From Actinomadura spongiicola (GTDB lineage: Bacteria > Actinomycetota > Actinomycetes > Streptosporangiales > Streptosporangiaceae), in the NCBI RefSeq assembly GCF_003432485.1, contig NZ_QVNQ01000005.1, positions 248,001 through 312,000 on the forward strand: a stretch of DNA of 64,000 bases, written 5' to 3'. The stretch's first letter is position 1; every line of letters starts with the position of its first letter. Below, one piece after another: positions 52,850-61,155 of the stretch. The position numbers and the translations under genes are program-made. The notes under the pieces are model-generated. The model ran no database searches, was not told where the DNA came from, and saw only the letters and a list, made by a program, of their open reading frames with translations.

Positions 52850-53428
52850 ATGCGAAAGCTGATCGTCGTCAACATCATCTCGCTGGACGGCTTCTACGAG
52901 GGTCCGGGCAAGGACGTCATGGCCCTGCCCTTCCACGAGGCGTTCGACGAGTACAACGCCGCACGCCTCCGCGCCGCCGACACCCTCCTGCTGGGCCGCG
53001 ACACCTACGAGGGCTTCAAGACCTACTGGCCGCCCGTCGCCGACGACCCGTCCGCCCCCGCCGTCGAACGTGAGATCTCCCGGCTCAACGACGCCATCGA
53101 CAAGGTCGTCGTCTCCGACACGCTCACCCCCGACCGGACGGCGCCCTGGCCCAACACGGAGATCGTCGAACGCGCCGACGCGCACGCCCGCGTCATCGAG
53201 CTGAAGAACGAGCCGGGCAAGGAGATCCTGATGTTCGGCAGCCGCACTCTGTGGCACGACCTGCTGTCCGCGGGCCTGGTCGACGAACTCCACATCATGA
53301 TCGGCCCGTCCCTTCTCGGCGGCGGAACCCCATTGTTCGGCGGCCCGTCACCCGTCCGGCTCCAGCTGCTGGACTCGGAGCCGCTGCCCGGCCGGCACCT
53401 CGTCCTCGCCCGCTACGCCCCGGCCTGA
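52850..53428 (+). CDS. Dihydrofolate reductase-like (RibD C-terminal) protein
   Basis: 192 residues, RibD_C/DHFR fold: KLIVVNIISLDGFYEGPG at the start, TLLLGRDTYEGF, LMFGSRTLWHDLL and the LVDELHIMIGPSLLGGG loop that binds NADPH. Members are reductases of unknown substrate. GAGGGAG lies about six bases before the ATG. Read in the same direction as the sigma factor upstream. Confidence 0.85.
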   Translation: MRKLIVVNIISLDGFYEGPGKDVMALPFHEAFDEYNAARLRAADTLLLGRDTYEGFKTYWPPVADDPSAPAVEREISRLNDAIDKVVVSDTLTPDRTAPWPNTEIVERADAHARVIELKNEPGKEILMFGSRTLWHDLLSAGLVDELHIMIGPSLLGGGTPLFGGPSPVRLQLLDSEPLPGRHLVLARYAPA

Positions 53429-53472
53429 CCCGGCCCGAGCCCGGCGGCGGCGACCGCGCGACGCCCCGACGA

Positions 53473-53844
53473 TCAACTAAGGCGAGTCTGGAGCAGGCAG
53501 AACTCGTTCCCCTCAGGGTCGGCGAGAACGAACCAGCTCTCCTCCCCGGTCTGCCCGACGTCGGCGTGCCGCGCACCCGCCGCCAGCAGGCGTTCCAGCT
53601 CGGCGTCCTGATCCCGATCCGTCGCGTTGACGTCGATATGCAGCGGCAGCTTGCCCGTCTTGACATCGTCGCCACGACTCAGCAGCAGCGTCGGCTGGAG
53701 ACCACCGGAGCCCTCCGGTGGACCGATCTCCACATCACCGTCGTCCCGGTCCAGCACCACATACCCGAGCACCTCGCACCAGAACTCGGCCAGCGCCTCC
53801 GGGTCCCGGCAGTCGAGCACAAGTGCGCCGATCCGACACGCCAT
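53473..53844 (-). CDS. VOC family protein (glyoxalase-like)
   Basis: 123 residues, one VOC unit. IGALVLDCRDPEALAEFWCEVLG opens the fold (quoted from about residue 4), HIDVNATD and a late Phe-Cys-Leu strand close it. The GGGGTGG site lies about five bases before ATG 53844. Substrate unknown. Convergent with the reductase gene. Confidence 0.8.
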   Translation of the reverse strand: MACRIGALVLDCRDPEALAEFWCEVLGYVVLDRDDGDVEIGPPEGSGGLQPTLLLSRGDDVKTGKLPLHIDVNATDRDQDAELERLLAAGARHADVGQTGEESWFVLADPEGNEFCLLQTRLS

Positions 53845-54043
53845 GTCCGCCACCCCGTTTCATGATCGGTCTATGCCGCGCACCCTAACACCGTCATCGG
53901 CCACGGCCAGGGTCACGTCCTGTCCCCCGGCCTGGACAAGACCGCCGCGCACGTCCTTCGACGAGCCCGGCCGTGGGCGCTTCGACTGGAAATGGACCTA
54001 CACCCGAGACGATCACCGCCGTCCGACGCCGCTGAACGCGCGG
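53845..54043. other. Intergenic stretch with no supported gene
   Basis: 199 bp between the VOC gene start and the stop of the hydrolase gene. A plus-strand open frame encodes a peptide containing RGRFDWKWTYTRDD, which looks protein-like and might be a remnant, but no start, ribosome site or family is recognised. The VOC promoter should lie here. Confidence 0.35.
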
Positions 54044-55546
54044 TCAGCAGGACTGGTCGGTGGTGGGGAGGGTGCCGGTGGCGAGGTAGGTGTTGACCTT
54101 GGCGTCCACGCAGGGGTCGGCGTACTCGCCGTAGATGCCGTGGGCGGTGGTGTCGCGGAGGGTCAGGAGGCGGGAGCCGGTCATGACGCGGTGCATGGCC
54201 TTGCTGCCCTCGTAGGTCGTGGCGGGGTCGCCGGTGGCGGACACGATCAGGGCGGGGGTCGGGTTGCCGACCTGGGTCGGACGCTCGCGTGGCGGGTTCG
54301 GCCAGAACGCGCAGGGCCAGATGTTCTGCTTGAGGGGGCCGAAGAGGGGGTGGCGTGCGCGGCTGCGCTGGATGTCGTTCCAGTAGGTTTCGGGGTCGCG
54401 TGGCGCGGCGCGGTCACCGCAGGTGATCGCGGCGGTCGGGCTCGCCAGCGGGGAGCCGGCAGGGGTCAGCACGAACGTGAGGAACCCATCGAGTTCGGGG
54501 CTCGGGTCGGCTGGACGTCCGTGGGCGGCCTCGTTCAGGGTCTTGACGGTGGTGGCGAACTCCGCGCGGGCATCGGGGCGGTCGTTGCCGGAGCCCACGG
54601 AGAGCAGGTAAGGGATCACCTGGTCGTCCAGTTCGTAGGGGCCGACTCTCAGCGGGTCGGTTTCCGCGGTGGCGACGATCTTGTGCACGGTGGCCAGGAC
54701 GCGGGTGGTCGTGGCGCCCAGGCCGTAGGTGGCGTGGCGCTCGGCGGCCCAGGCGGCCCAGCCGTGGAGCGCGTTCTCCGCCTCGTCCTCGGTGCCCTGT
54801 GTGGCGCGGGGACCCCACTCGTTCGGGTCGCCCGCGCTGTCCAGGACGAGGCGGTCGGTGCGGCCGGGGAACATCTGGGTGTACACCGCGCCCAGGTAGG
54901 CGCCGTAGGAGTAGCCGAGGAAGGAGATCCGGCGCTCCCCGAGCGCACGGCGGACGAGGTCGAGGTCGCGGGCCGTGTCGCGCGTGTTGACGTACGGGAG
55001 GACGCCCGCGTGCCGTTGCGCGCAGCGTTCGGCCAGGTCGCGCTGGACGGCCACCTGGTGGTCGAAGCCGGCGCGGGTCGAGCCGGCGGAGCGGAGCCAC
55101 AGGCCGATGGGCCAGCCGCAGTCGAGGGGCGTGCTGCGTCCGACGAATCGCGGGTCCAGGCCGACGATGTCGTAGCGGGCGGCGACGTCCTTCATGGCCG
55201 CGTGCGTCTCCAGGGGCATGCCCAGCGTGGGCTCCCCGGGACCGCCGCTGTTGAGGACCAGGGTGCCGATGCGATGGGCGCGGTCCTTGGCGGGGAGGCG
55301 GGACATCGCCAACTCGATGGTGCGGCCGCCGGGCTCGGAGTGGTCGAGCGGTACGGTGAGCTTCGCGCATCGCGCGCCCGCCCGGTCGAGCTTCTTGCCG
55401 AGAATGTCATCGGCGCCCTGGGCGCAGCGCTTCCAGCGGAGCGGGGACGGACCGCCGTGGGTCGCGGCCGCGGCCGGGGCGGTGACGGTCGTTGAAAGGG
55501 TGGTCAGGACAAGACCCGAGATCAGGGCTCTCCGTACGAATTCCAT
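54044..55546 (-). CDS. Secreted alpha/beta hydrolase with TAP-like C-terminal domain
   Basis: 500 residues. A signal peptide (RR, hydrophobic core, AAAATHG) suggests export. Nucleophile Ser213 in GYSYGAYLGA, the catalytic Asp in VSATGDPATTYEG and His in DTTAHGIYGEY, followed by the TAP-like tail (DPCVDAKVNTYLATG). Streptomycete relatives are tripeptidyl aminopeptidases that trim secreted proteins. Four cysteines could form disulfides. Divergent from a two-component system across a palindrome. Confidence 0.88.
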   Translation of the reverse strand: MEFVRRALISGLVLTTLSTTVTAPAAAATHGGPSPLRWKRCAQGADDILGKKLDRAGARCAKLTVPLDHSEPGGRTIELAMSRLPAKDRAHRIGTLVLNSGGPGEPTLGMPLETHAAMKDVAARYDIVGLDPRFVGRSTPLDCGWPIGLWLRSAGSTRAGFDHQVAVQRDLAERCAQRHAGVLPYVNTRDTARDLDLVRRALGERRISFLGYSYGAYLGAVYTQMFPGRTDRLVLDSAGDPNEWGPRATQGTEDEAENALHGWAAWAAERHATYGLGATTTRVLATVHKIVATAETDPLRVGPYELDDQVIPYLLSVGSGNDRPDARAEFATTVKTLNEAAHGRPADPSPELDGFLTFVLTPAGSPLASPTAAITCGDRAAPRDPETYWNDIQRSRARHPLFGPLKQNIWPCAFWPNPPRERPTQVGNPTPALIVSATGDPATTYEGSKAMHRVMTGSRLLTLRDTTAHGIYGEYADPCVDAKVNTYLATGTLPTTDQSC

Positions 55547-55606
55547 GGTCAGGGACGCTACTGCGGCGGGGGTTTCGCGCAGATACAGCCGGCCGCAGGT
55601 TCCTTG

Positions 55607-55622
55607 CTACAGCCCGCTGTAG
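55607..55622. promoter_or_regulatory. Palindrome between hydrolase and two-component genes
   Basis: CTACAG (55607-55612) and CTGTAG (55617-55622) form a perfect inverted repeat with a four-base spacer. It lies centrally in the 134-bp divergent region, a natural operator position for the response regulator encoded at 56822, though no binding data can be read from sequence. Confidence 0.45.
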
Positions 55623-55680
55623 TGTCCTGCGGCGACGGTCGGTCGACAATGATGCTCCGATCGAGGTCATGGGGGTGTGA

Positions 55681-56805
55681 ATGGGCAGCCGCGCGCTCGC
55701 TGGTTCGTCCTACCTGCTGGGGACGCTGGCCACCGCCGTCGCCACGGTGGTGGCTCTGCCGGTGATGCTCGTCCCGGCGGCGGCCCGAGGCTGGGCGACA
55801 TGGCACCGGCGACGGGCCGGGAAGCTGCTCGGCGTTCCGGCAGATGGGTGGTCGGGCGGGCGGCGGGCCGTTCTGTGGACGCCCGCGCACGTTGCCGTCG
55901 GGCTCTCGTTCGGGCTGGCCGCGCTGCTGTGCCTGGGCAACATCGTGGTCGCTGCGGTGGCGTTGCCGCTGTGGTGGGCGTTTCCCGCCGATGAGCGGCC
56001 CACCTTGTTCGTCGAGATGCAGGTGGGCGACTGGGCGACCGCGCTGGTCGGGGGCGTTGTCCAGATCGCCGCGCTCGGTGCGGCGGCCTGGTGGGTGCTT
56101 CCGGTGATGGCGCGGCTCCACGCGCGGATGTGCCTGGCGGTGCTCGCGCCGTCCGCCCGCGAACGCCTGACCGAACGGGTGGACGTGCTGACCAGGAGCC
56201 GGGTCGGCGTGGTCGACGCCCATGGCACCGAACTCCAGCGGATCGAACGCGATCTGCACGACGGCACGCAGGCGCGCCTGGTGTCCATCGCCATGCAGCT
56301 CGGCATCGCCCGCGAGACGCTCGCCGACGACCCGGACGCCGTCGCGGCGCTGATCGAGCGGGCGCACGACACAGCGGAGGAGGCGATGGCGGAGCTCCGC
56401 GCGGTGCTCCAGACGATCTACCCGCCGATCCTCGCCGACCGGGGGCTCGACGGGGCGTTGACGGCGCTGGCCGCCGGGTCGGGCGTGCCGGTCCGCGTCG
56501 GGCTCGGCGAGCTGGGCACGCTCCCGGCGGGCGTGGAGGCGGTGGCCTACTACGTGATCGCCGAGGCGCTGACGAACGTGTCCAAGCACGCCCACGCCAC
56601 GCGTGCGGCCGTCCGGGTCGACCGCGCGGACGGCGAACTGTCCATCGAGGTCACCGACGACGGGCGGGGCGGCGCCGACGAGGCGCGCGGCACCGGGATC
56701 ATCGGGATACGGCGGCGGGTCGCCGCGCTGGACGGCGCCGTCCGGCTCGACAGTCCGCCGGGCGGGCCCACCACGCTCACCGTCCGGATACCGTGCGCAC
56801 AGTGA
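55681..56805 (+). CDS. Sensor histidine kinase
   Basis: 374 residues. Three to four transmembrane helices in residues 8-145, HisKA_3 domain with His193 in RDLHDGTQARL, HATPase with Asn in EALTNVSKHAHA, DDGRGG and GIIGIRRRVAALDG. The DLHDG type of H-box is typical of actinobacterial NarL-type kinases. ATG 55681. Its regulator follows 17 bases after the stop. Confidence 0.92.
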   Translation: MGSRALAGSSYLLGTLATAVATVVALPVMLVPAAARGWATWHRRRAGKLLGVPADGWSGGRRAVLWTPAHVAVGLSFGLAALLCLGNIVVAAVALPLWWAFPADERPTLFVEMQVGDWATALVGGVVQIAALGAAAWWVLPVMARLHARMCLAVLAPSARERLTERVDVLTRSRVGVVDAHGTELQRIERDLHDGTQARLVSIAMQLGIARETLADDPDAVAALIERAHDTAEEAMAELRAVLQTIYPPILADRGLDGALTALAAGSGVPVRVGLGELGTLPAGVEAVAYYVIAEALTNVSKHAHATRAAVRVDRADGELSIEVTDDGRGGADEARGTGIIGIRRRVAALDGAVRLDSPPGGPTTLTVRIPCAQ

Positions 56806-56821
56806 TCGTTCGGGAGGCGTC

Positions 56822-57490
56822 GTGCGGGTCGTGATCGCCGAGGACAACGTGCTGCTGTCCAGCGGCCTTGAGCTGCTGCTTGCGTCGAAGGGCTGCGAGG
56901 TCGCCGCGGTCGTCGGTGACGGCGAGGCGTTCCTCGACGCCGTCGCCGAACACCGGCCCGACATCGCCATCGTGGACGTGCGGCTGCCGCCGACGTTCCG
57001 CGACGAGGGCATCCACGCCGCGCTGCGGGCCCGCCGCGAGCACGGCGCGCTGCCGATCCTCGTGCTGTCGCAGTACGTCGAACGCGACTACGCCGGGGAG
57101 CTGCTGTCGGACGGCCGTGGCGGCATCGGCTACCTGCTCAAGGACCGCGTCGGCCGGGTCGCCGAGTTCGTCGACGCCCTGCGCCGTGTCGCCGCCGGAG
57201 GCACCGCGATGGATCCCGAGGTGGTCGCCCAACTCCTCGCGCGCCGCTCCGGGGACCCCCTGGACGGCCTCACACCGCGCGAGCGGGAGTCGCTCGCGCT
57301 CATGGCGCAGGGCCACGACAACGCCACCATCGCCGAGCGGATGCGGATCTCGGACAACGCCGTCCACAAGCACATCGGCAACATCTTCGCCAAGCTCGGC
57401 CTGGCCCCGGACGATTCCGGCCACCGGCGCGTGCGGGCCGTGCTCGCCTACTTGGACGGCACGCCCCGAGGTCCGCGGCGCTGGCCCTGA
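56822..57490 (+). CDS. LuxR family response regulator
   Basis: 222 residues from GTG 56822. Receiver with Asp52 (IAIVDVRLPP) and a Lys in GYLLKDRVG; C-terminal LuxR DNA-binding domain (LTPRERESLALMAQGHDN, then the recognition helix ISDNAVHKHIGNI). Partner of the kinase directly upstream. Its target may include the divergent hydrolase. Confidence 0.92.
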   Translation: MRVVIAEDNVLLSSGLELLLASKGCEVAAVVGDGEAFLDAVAEHRPDIAIVDVRLPPTFRDEGIHAALRARREHGALPILVLSQYVERDYAGELLSDGRGGIGYLLKDRVGRVAEFVDALRRVAAGGTAMDPEVVAQLLARRSGDPLDGLTPRERESLALMAQGHDNATIAERMRISDNAVHKHIGNIFAKLGLAPDDSGHRRVRAVLAYLDGTPRGPRRWP

Positions 57491-57494
57491 GTCT

Positions 57495-58874
57495 TCACAA
57501 GGCGCGGCAGAGGGCGTCCAGGGCGGTGGGATAGGCGGAGCCGACCGGGGTGCTGTAACCGATGACGAAGCCCTGTGGGCGGTCGGACGGGTTCTGCCAG
57601 TGGTCGCGGAGCGGCAACAGGGCGAGGCCGAGTCTAGTGGCGCGCTCCACGATCTCGGGCTCGGTGGCGCCGTCGTCCGGGAGGAGGACGAGGGCGTGCA
57701 GCCCGGCGGCGATGCCTTGCACACGGACGTGGGGGGCGCGGTCGCGAAGCGCCGCCAGCAGCAGGTCGCGGCGGCGCCGGTAGCGGAGCCGGGACGCGCG
57801 GACGTGCCGGTCGTAGGCGTGCGTGCCGAGGAGGTCGGCGAGGACGAGCTGTCCGAGCGACTGGGTGTGCGCGTCGGCGAGACGTTTGGCCTCCGTGACG
57901 GGTTCGACCAGATGGGCGGGCAGGACCAGCCAGGCGAGGCGCATCGCCGGGGCGAGGGTCTTGGACGTGGTCCCGGCGTAGACGACGTGGCCGGGTGCCA
58001 TGCCCTGGAGGGCGCCGACCGGGTGGCGGTCGTAGCGGAACTCGCCGTCGTAGTCGTCCTCGACGATCGTCGCGCCGGTGGCGCGGGCCCAGGCGGTGAA
58101 AGCGTGGCGACGGTCGGGGTGGAGGGTCGCGCCGTACGGGTACTGGTGCGCCGGGGTGAGGACGGCCGCGCCCGCCAGGCCCGGCTCGGGGCGGGCGCCG
58201 AGGTCGTCCACGGGCAGCGGGACGATCTTCGGTCCGTGGTTGCGGACGATCTCGCGATGGAACGGGTGGCCCGGTTCCTCCATCGCGATCGTCGTGGTAC
58301 CGGTGTCGAAGAGGACTTCGGCGAGCAGGCCGAGGGACTGCGCGTACCCGGACGTGACGACGATCCGGTCCGGGTCGGCGTGGACGCCGCGTGCCCGTCC
58401 GAGGTAGACGGCCAGCGCCTCGCGCAGTTCGGGACGGCCGCGCGGGTCGCCGAGCGCGTACGCCTCGGGCGGCGCGGCGCCGAGGACGCGGCGGGTCGAG
58501 CGCAGCCACGCCCGCGTGGGGAACGCGCTGAGGTCGGGGCGTCCCGGCAGGAGGTTGTGGACGGGTTCGGCCGCACCCCGCGCGCCAGGTGCGTCGTGGG
58601 GCGCGGAGGTGATCTCCGCGACCTTCGTGCCGGAGCCGGGGACGGTCGTCAGATAGCCCTCGGCCGTCAGCTGGTCGTAGGCGGCGGTGACCGTGCCGCG
58701 CGAGAGGCGGAGCTGGGCGGCGAGGACACGGGTCGACGGGACGGTGTCGCCGGGGGCGAGCCGCCCGCTCCGGATCGCGGCGCGGAGGGCGCGTTCGAGG
58801 CCCGTCCGGCGGCCACCGGACGTGTCGAGGTCCAGATGAAGGTCGATCCCCGAACCGGCCCAACTTTTCGGCAT
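57495..58874 (-). CDS. MocR/PdxR-type regulator (GntR HTH fused to aminotransferase domain)
   Basis: 459 residues. N-terminal GntR winged helix (LAPGDTVPSTRVLAAQLRLS, about 38-57) joined to a class I aminotransferase fold with the PLP lysine Lys305 in AGTTSKTLAP. Such proteins sense PLP or an amino compound and regulate neighbouring genes. It is divergent from the phosphoesterase gene across only 47 bp, its likely control point. Whether it is the true PdxR cannot be told, as no pdx genes are nearby. Confidence 0.88.
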   Translation of the reverse strand: MPKSWAGSGIDLHLDLDTSGGRRTGLERALRAAIRSGRLAPGDTVPSTRVLAAQLRLSRGTVTAAYDQLTAEGYLTTVPGSGTKVAEITSAPHDAPGARGAAEPVHNLLPGRPDLSAFPTRAWLRSTRRVLGAAPPEAYALGDPRGRPELREALAVYLGRARGVHADPDRIVVTSGYAQSLGLLAEVLFDTGTTTIAMEEPGHPFHREIVRNHGPKIVPLPVDDLGARPEPGLAGAAVLTPAHQYPYGATLHPDRRHAFTAWARATGATIVEDDYDGEFRYDRHPVGALQGMAPGHVVYAGTTSKTLAPAMRLAWLVLPAHLVEPVTEAKRLADAHTQSLGQLVLADLLGTHAYDRHVRASRLRYRRRRDLLLAALRDRAPHVRVQGIAAGLHALVLLPDDGATEPEIVERATRLGLALLPLRDHWQNPSDRPQGFVIGYSTPVGSAYPTALDALCRAL

Positions 58875-58921
58875 GAGACCGGATCTTAACCGTGGTCCGG
58901 TGGCCGCCTAGATTTCGCGGC

Positions 58922-59650
58922 ATGCTTGTTTTCGCCCAGCTCAGCGACACGCATCTGAACGGCGGTGATCACCGCCGCGAACGGGCGGCATGGGTCATGG
59001 AGCGTGTGAACGCCGTGCCGCTCGACGCCGTTCTCGTCACGGGTGACATCGCCGACCATGGCGCGCCCGCCGAGTACCGGCAGGCGCGGGAGGTGCTGCG
59101 GTCCCCGCACCCGGTGCTGATGTGCCCCGGCAACCACGACGTGCGGGGCCCGTACCGGGAGGTGCTCCTGGACGAGCCGCCGGATGACGGGCCGATCAAC
59201 CAGGTTCACAGGGTGGCGGGCGCGGTGTTCGCCATGTGCGACTCCACGGTTCCCGGGGAGGACCACGGGTTCCTCGTCGAGGAGACGATCGACTGGCTCG
59301 ACCGGTGTCTTTCCGGAGAACCCGATGCTCCCACCTTCGTGTGTTTCCACCATCCGCCGGTGCCGCTGGGCATCCCGTACGTGGACCGGATCAGGCAGTT
59401 CGGCGAGGAACGGCTGGCCGCGGTCGTCGCGCGGCATCCGCAGGTCGTGGCCTTGCTGTGCGGGCACGCGCACACGGCGGCGGTCACGACGTTCGCCGGA
59501 CGCCCGCTGCTCGTCGCGCCGGGAGTGGCGTCCACGCTGAAGCTGCCCGGTGAGGAGGGCGGCATCGCCTCCCATGACGCTCCCCCGGGTGTGGCGTTCC
59601 ACGTCCTGAACGACGACCGGCGCCTGACCACCCACTACCGCACCGTCTAG
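58922..59650 (+). CDS. Calcineurin-like metallophosphoesterase
   Basis: 242 residues. Class III cyclic-nucleotide-phosphodiesterase/CpdA pattern: QLSDTHLNGG, VTGDIADHG, CPGNHD, VCFHHPP and LLCGHAHTA supply the two-metal site in order. Could act on a cyclic nucleotide or other phosphodiester; the substrate is not determined. TAGATT lies seven bases before ATG 58922, so it is probably leaderless. Its stop shares a CTAG with the convergent XRE gene. Confidence 0.9.
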   Translation: MLVFAQLSDTHLNGGDHRRERAAWVMERVNAVPLDAVLVTGDIADHGAPAEYRQAREVLRSPHPVLMCPGNHDVRGPYREVLLDEPPDDGPINQVHRVAGAVFAMCDSTVPGEDHGFLVEETIDWLDRCLSGEPDAPTFVCFHHPPVPLGIPYVDRIRQFGEERLAAVVARHPQVVALLCGHAHTAAVTTFAGRPLLVAPGVASTLKLPGEEGGIASHDAPPGVAFHVLNDDRRLTTHYRTV

Positions 59651-60201
59651 ACGTGCTCCATGAGGAAGATCGCGGAGGTGCCGGGGGTGAGGGCCTCGAA
59701 CACGTGGGGGGCGTCGCCGGGGTAGGTGATGTAGTCGCCGGGGGCGAGCTCGATCGGGTCGTCCGACGGGCCGACCAGGGCGCGGCCGGTGCTGAGGACG
59801 GCGTGTTCCACCGTGCCCGGCGGGTGCGGGTCGGAGACTCGGCGGGCGCCGGGCTGGGCGGTGACGCGGTAGAGGTCGCGGCGGGCGTTCGGCGGGCAGG
59901 ACGCGAGCAGCGTGGTCGTGTAGTCGGCCTGGTCGGAGTGGGCGGCCGGGCCCTCCCCCGCGCGGATCACGTGAACGGGCACCCGGGGCGGGTCGACGAG
60001 ACGGCTGAACGGGACGTCCAGGGCCGTGCCGAGCGCCCACAGCGTCTCGACGCTCGGGTTGCCGGTGCCCGCCTCCAGTTGGGACAGCGTCGACTTGGCG
60101 AGACCGGCGCGGCGGGCCAGTTCCGTCTGTGACAGCCCGGCGCGCTCCCGCTCCCGCCGGAGGGACGCGGCGATCACCGCGATCAGGTCGGCGTTTCCCA
60201 T
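59647..60201 (-). CDS. XRE family regulator with C-terminal cupin
   Basis: 184 residues. An N-terminal Cro/C1-type helix-turn-helix (LSQTELARRAGLAKSTLSQLE, first 60 residues; motif spans about 21-41) and a cupin barrel after residue 75 (GTVEHAVLSTGRALVG, GDYITYPGDAPHVFEAL). The cupin should bind a small ligand that changes DNA binding. Two identical-arm inverted repeats lie just upstream of its ATG and before the divergent racemase gene, so it probably controls both. Confidence 0.9.
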   Translation of the reverse strand: MGNADLIAVIAASLRRERERAGLSQTELARRAGLAKSTLSQLEAGTGNPSVETLWALGTALDVPFSRLVDPPRVPVHVIRAGEGPAAHSDQADYTTTLLASCPPNARRDLYRVTAQPGARRVSDPHPPGTVEHAVLSTGRALVGPSDDPIELAPGDYITYPGDAPHVFEALTPGTSAIFLMEHV

Positions 60202-60223
60202 CGTTCGCTCCAGAAGTCCACAT

Positions 60224-60239
60224 GTTCGGTTTGACGAAC
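60224..60239. promoter_or_regulatory. Inverted repeat, putative XRE-cupin operator 1
   Basis: GTTCG-GTTTGA-CGAAC: five-base perfect arms with a six-base spacer, 23 bases upstream of the XRE-cupin ATG. The same arms and spacer length recur at 60272. Confidence 0.6.
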
Positions 60240-60271
60240 CCAGCCGTGATTGTTCATGCTAATGGACGAGT

Positions 60272-60287
60272 GTTCGCCACACCGAAC
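60272..60287. promoter_or_regulatory. Inverted repeat, putative XRE-cupin operator 2
   Basis: GTTCG-CCACAC-CGAAC, the same arms and spacing as operator 1 with an unrelated spacer. It lies 13 bases before the racemase ATG, and the two centres are 48 bp apart. Suits control of both divergent genes. Confidence 0.6.
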
Positions 60288-60299
60288 GGGGACTGGAGC

Positions 60300-61055
60300 A
60301 TGAAGCATCTCGGCATCCTCGCCCACAGCATGGAGGGCGCCGCGCTGTGCCTGCGCACCTTCTGCCAGGAAGGGTTCCGCGAACTGGGCCCCGACGACCA
60401 CCCGGACGTGACGCTCGACCTCACCGCGATGGCGCGGAGCATGCCCGCGTGGGACGCCGGAGACCACGACTCGATCCGGGCGACCTTCGACGAGAACGCC
60501 CGGCGGCTCGCGGCGGCGGGCGCCGACTTCTTCGTCTGCCCGGACAACACCGCGCACATGGCGCTCGAACGTCCCGGCGACGACCTGCCGCTGCCGGGCC
60601 TGCACATCGCGCGGGTCGTCGCCGAACAGGCCGCCCGGGACGGCCGCACCCGCGTCGGCGTCCTCGGCACCCGCTACACCATGGACGGCCCCGTCTACCC
60701 CCGCGAGCTCGCCGCCCGCGGCATCGAGGCGCGGGTCCCGGACGCCGACGACCGGGAGACCGTCAACAGGATCATCTTCGCCGAACTGGTCAACGGCGTG
60801 TTCACCGTGGAGTCGCGGCGCGAGTACGTCCGTGTCATCGAGCGGCTCGCCGAACGCGGTTGCGACGCCGTCGCGCTCGTCTGCACCGAGATACCGCTGC
60901 TGGTGACGCCCGGCGACTCGCCGCTGCCGACGCTCGACTCCACCCGCCTGCTCGCCCGCGCCGCCTTCGACGTGGCCGTCGGCCGCCGTCCCTTCCCCAC
61001 CTGGCGCGGCGGGCCCGTCGACGCTTCGGCGGACGACGAAACGACCCGGCCCTAG
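60300..61055 (+). CDS. Aspartate/glutamate racemase family protein
   Basis: 251 residues. Asp/Glu racemase fold with both active-site cysteines present: FFVCPDNTAHMAL near residue 80 and VALVCTEIPLL near 200. YgeA-like members racemise aspartate, glutamate or related acids. ATG 60300 has GGGGA seven bases upstream; longer readings run back over the operators. Divergent from the XRE-cupin regulator, which may sense its substrate or product. Confidence 0.88.
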   Translation: MKHLGILAHSMEGAALCLRTFCQEGFRELGPDDHPDVTLDLTAMARSMPAWDAGDHDSIRATFDENARRLAAAGADFFVCPDNTAHMALERPGDDLPLPGLHIARVVAEQAARDGRTRVGVLGTRYTMDGPVYPRELAARGIEARVPDADDRETVNRIIFAELVNGVFTVESRREYVRVIERLAERGCDAVALVCTEIPLLVTPGDSPLPTLDSTRLLARAAFDVAVGRRPFPTWRGGPVDASADDETTRP

Positions 61056-61155
61056 ATTCGGGACGCCCGCCCGTTTCGATCCCGACCGGCGGGAACGTCC
61101 CCACCTGGCCGCCGGAGTTCGTTCGCGACGGCCCGTCCGGAACGGAGGCCGACCC

